Source: Actinopolymorpha pittospori
GTDB lineage: Bacteria; Actinomycetota; Actinomycetes; Propionibacteriales; Actinopolymorphaceae
DNA: 64,000 bases
Reading direction: 5' to 3'
Assembly (NCBI RefSeq): GCF_014873875.1
Contig: NZ_JADBEM010000001.1
Location: 3,968,001-4,032,000 of the forward strand
The position numbers and the translations under genes are program-made. The notes under the pieces are model-generated. The model made no database searches and was not told the DNA's origin. It saw only the letters and a list, made by a program, of their open reading frames with translations. Of the stretch, positions 63,590-64,000 are shown piece after piece (positions within the stretch are counted from its first letter, which is position 1; each line of letters opens with the position of its first letter).

Positions 63590-63883
63590 ATGCGCACCGC
63601 CAAGGAGGTCGCGGAGGAGCTGGCGGCGGTTCGTGCTCGTCGCAAGCAGTTCATGCCCACCCAGTCCGAGCCCCTGGCTGAGGGCTCGCCGCAGCCGGCC
63701 GGTTTCTGGCCGGGTGCCCCCGGAGGAGAGGTCACCGCGCTCCTGCAGCGTGAGGCCGAGCTCGTGATCGAGCACGCCGACGTGACCCGGCGTTCCGGCA
63801 CCGCGCTGAGTGACGGCGAAGAGGAAGACGTGGCGGCCGCCCGACGCATCCTGTCCCGCATCGCGGAACACCGTCGGGAGTAG
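63590..63883 (+). CDS. Small hypothetical protein
   Basis: 97 aa from ATG 63590 with GGGGAGGGACG upstream. Mostly helical: RTAKEVAEELAAVRARRKQ and TALLQREAELVIEHADVTRR flank a Pro/Gly-rich middle, with a C-terminal EEEDVAAARRILSRIAEHRRE. Acidic and soluble. No family recognised. Confidence 0.65.
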   Translation: MRTAKEVAEELAAVRARRKQFMPTQSEPLAEGSPQPAGFWPGAPGGEVTALLQREAELVIEHADVTRRSGTALSDGEEEDVAAARRILSRIAEHRRE

Positions 63884-64000
63884 GTCTGCAGTAGAGAGCG
63901 CCCCGCCGCGCGCCGGTCCCAGCGGCCCTGGCGCTCCGTCCTCGGTCGACATCTGCGGCTCTGCCGCGCTTCGGGCGCCTCGGCTCTGTCGGCCCCTCCG
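63884..64000. other. Right edge, no feature
   Basis: 117 bp of high-GC sequence after the small gene, with nothing recognised before the window ends. Confidence 0.4.

Noticed and set aside
1..64000. CRISPR array, tRNA or rRNA genes, integrase or attachment sites
   Set aside because: None seen by eye on either strand; the only mobile elements supported are the IS630 and IS4 copies.

Overview
The window is 64 kb of high-GC DNA from an actinobacterial chromosome. GTG starts are frequent, many promoters are divergent with palindromic operators, Tat-type and lipoprotein signals abound, and the regulators are TetR, LacI, GntR, HxlR and XRE-cupin. The DUF222/HNH genes and the family-5 solute-binding lipoproteins point towards Propionibacteriales (Nocardioides, Kribbella or Actinopolymorpha-like); that placement is inference. 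No rRNA, tRNA, CRISPR array or prophage was recognised.

Layout. 1-3.5 kb: the 3' end of a molybdenum hydroxylase large subunit facing an xdhC gene that is split by an IS630-family element; the gene is restored exactly if the element and one TA are removed. 3.6-10 kb: an HxlR regulator divergent from SDR and NTF2-like genes, an RmlD-like reductase, an intact DUF222/HNH endonuclease gene with a 49-bp conserved leader, and an exported beta-propeller. 10-14.4 kb: two divergent paralogous family-5 solute-binding lipoproteins without permeases. 14.5-29 kb: small regulatory and metabolic modules, including TetR/MFS, a nuclease toxin with a YezG-like immunity gene, an XRE-cupin divergent from a thioredoxin-reductase-like flavoprotein, TetR with a small membrane protein, acetamidase/formamidase, polysaccharide deacetylase, SDR, aldo/keto reductase and an MbfA-like iron exporter.

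29-34.4 kb is the most rearranged part. A frameshifted phosphotransferase gene is followed by a second DUF222/HNH gene that carries two frameshifts and an IS4-family element. That IS4 transposase gene is itself internally deleted and split by a second IS630 copy, so three layers are nested.

34.6-43.3 kb holds a secreted hypothetical protein, a Tat-exported PHP-domain (CehA/McbA) protein, a methyltransferase, a dicarboxylate/amino-acid symporter and a large secreted M14 peptidase. 43.4-49 kb is a coherent amino-sugar cluster: GntR (UTRA), NanE and a BadF-type sugar kinase on the minus strand, facing an ABC sugar importer (binding protein and two permeases, no ATPase) across an intergenic region with DasR-like palindromes. 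49-54.6 kb: a third orphan family-5 binding protein, a MASE1-only membrane protein and a TetR/MFS pair. 54.7-60.1 kb: a GH88 unsaturated uronyl hydrolase divergent from LacI, CaiB/BaiF CoA-transferase, MaoC hydratase and an MHS-family transporter, a likely sugar-acid or carboxylate utilisation locus. 60.2-63.2 kb: an atypical glucose-6-phosphate dehydrogenase and glucose-6-phosphate isomerase, followed by a small unknown protein at the right edge.
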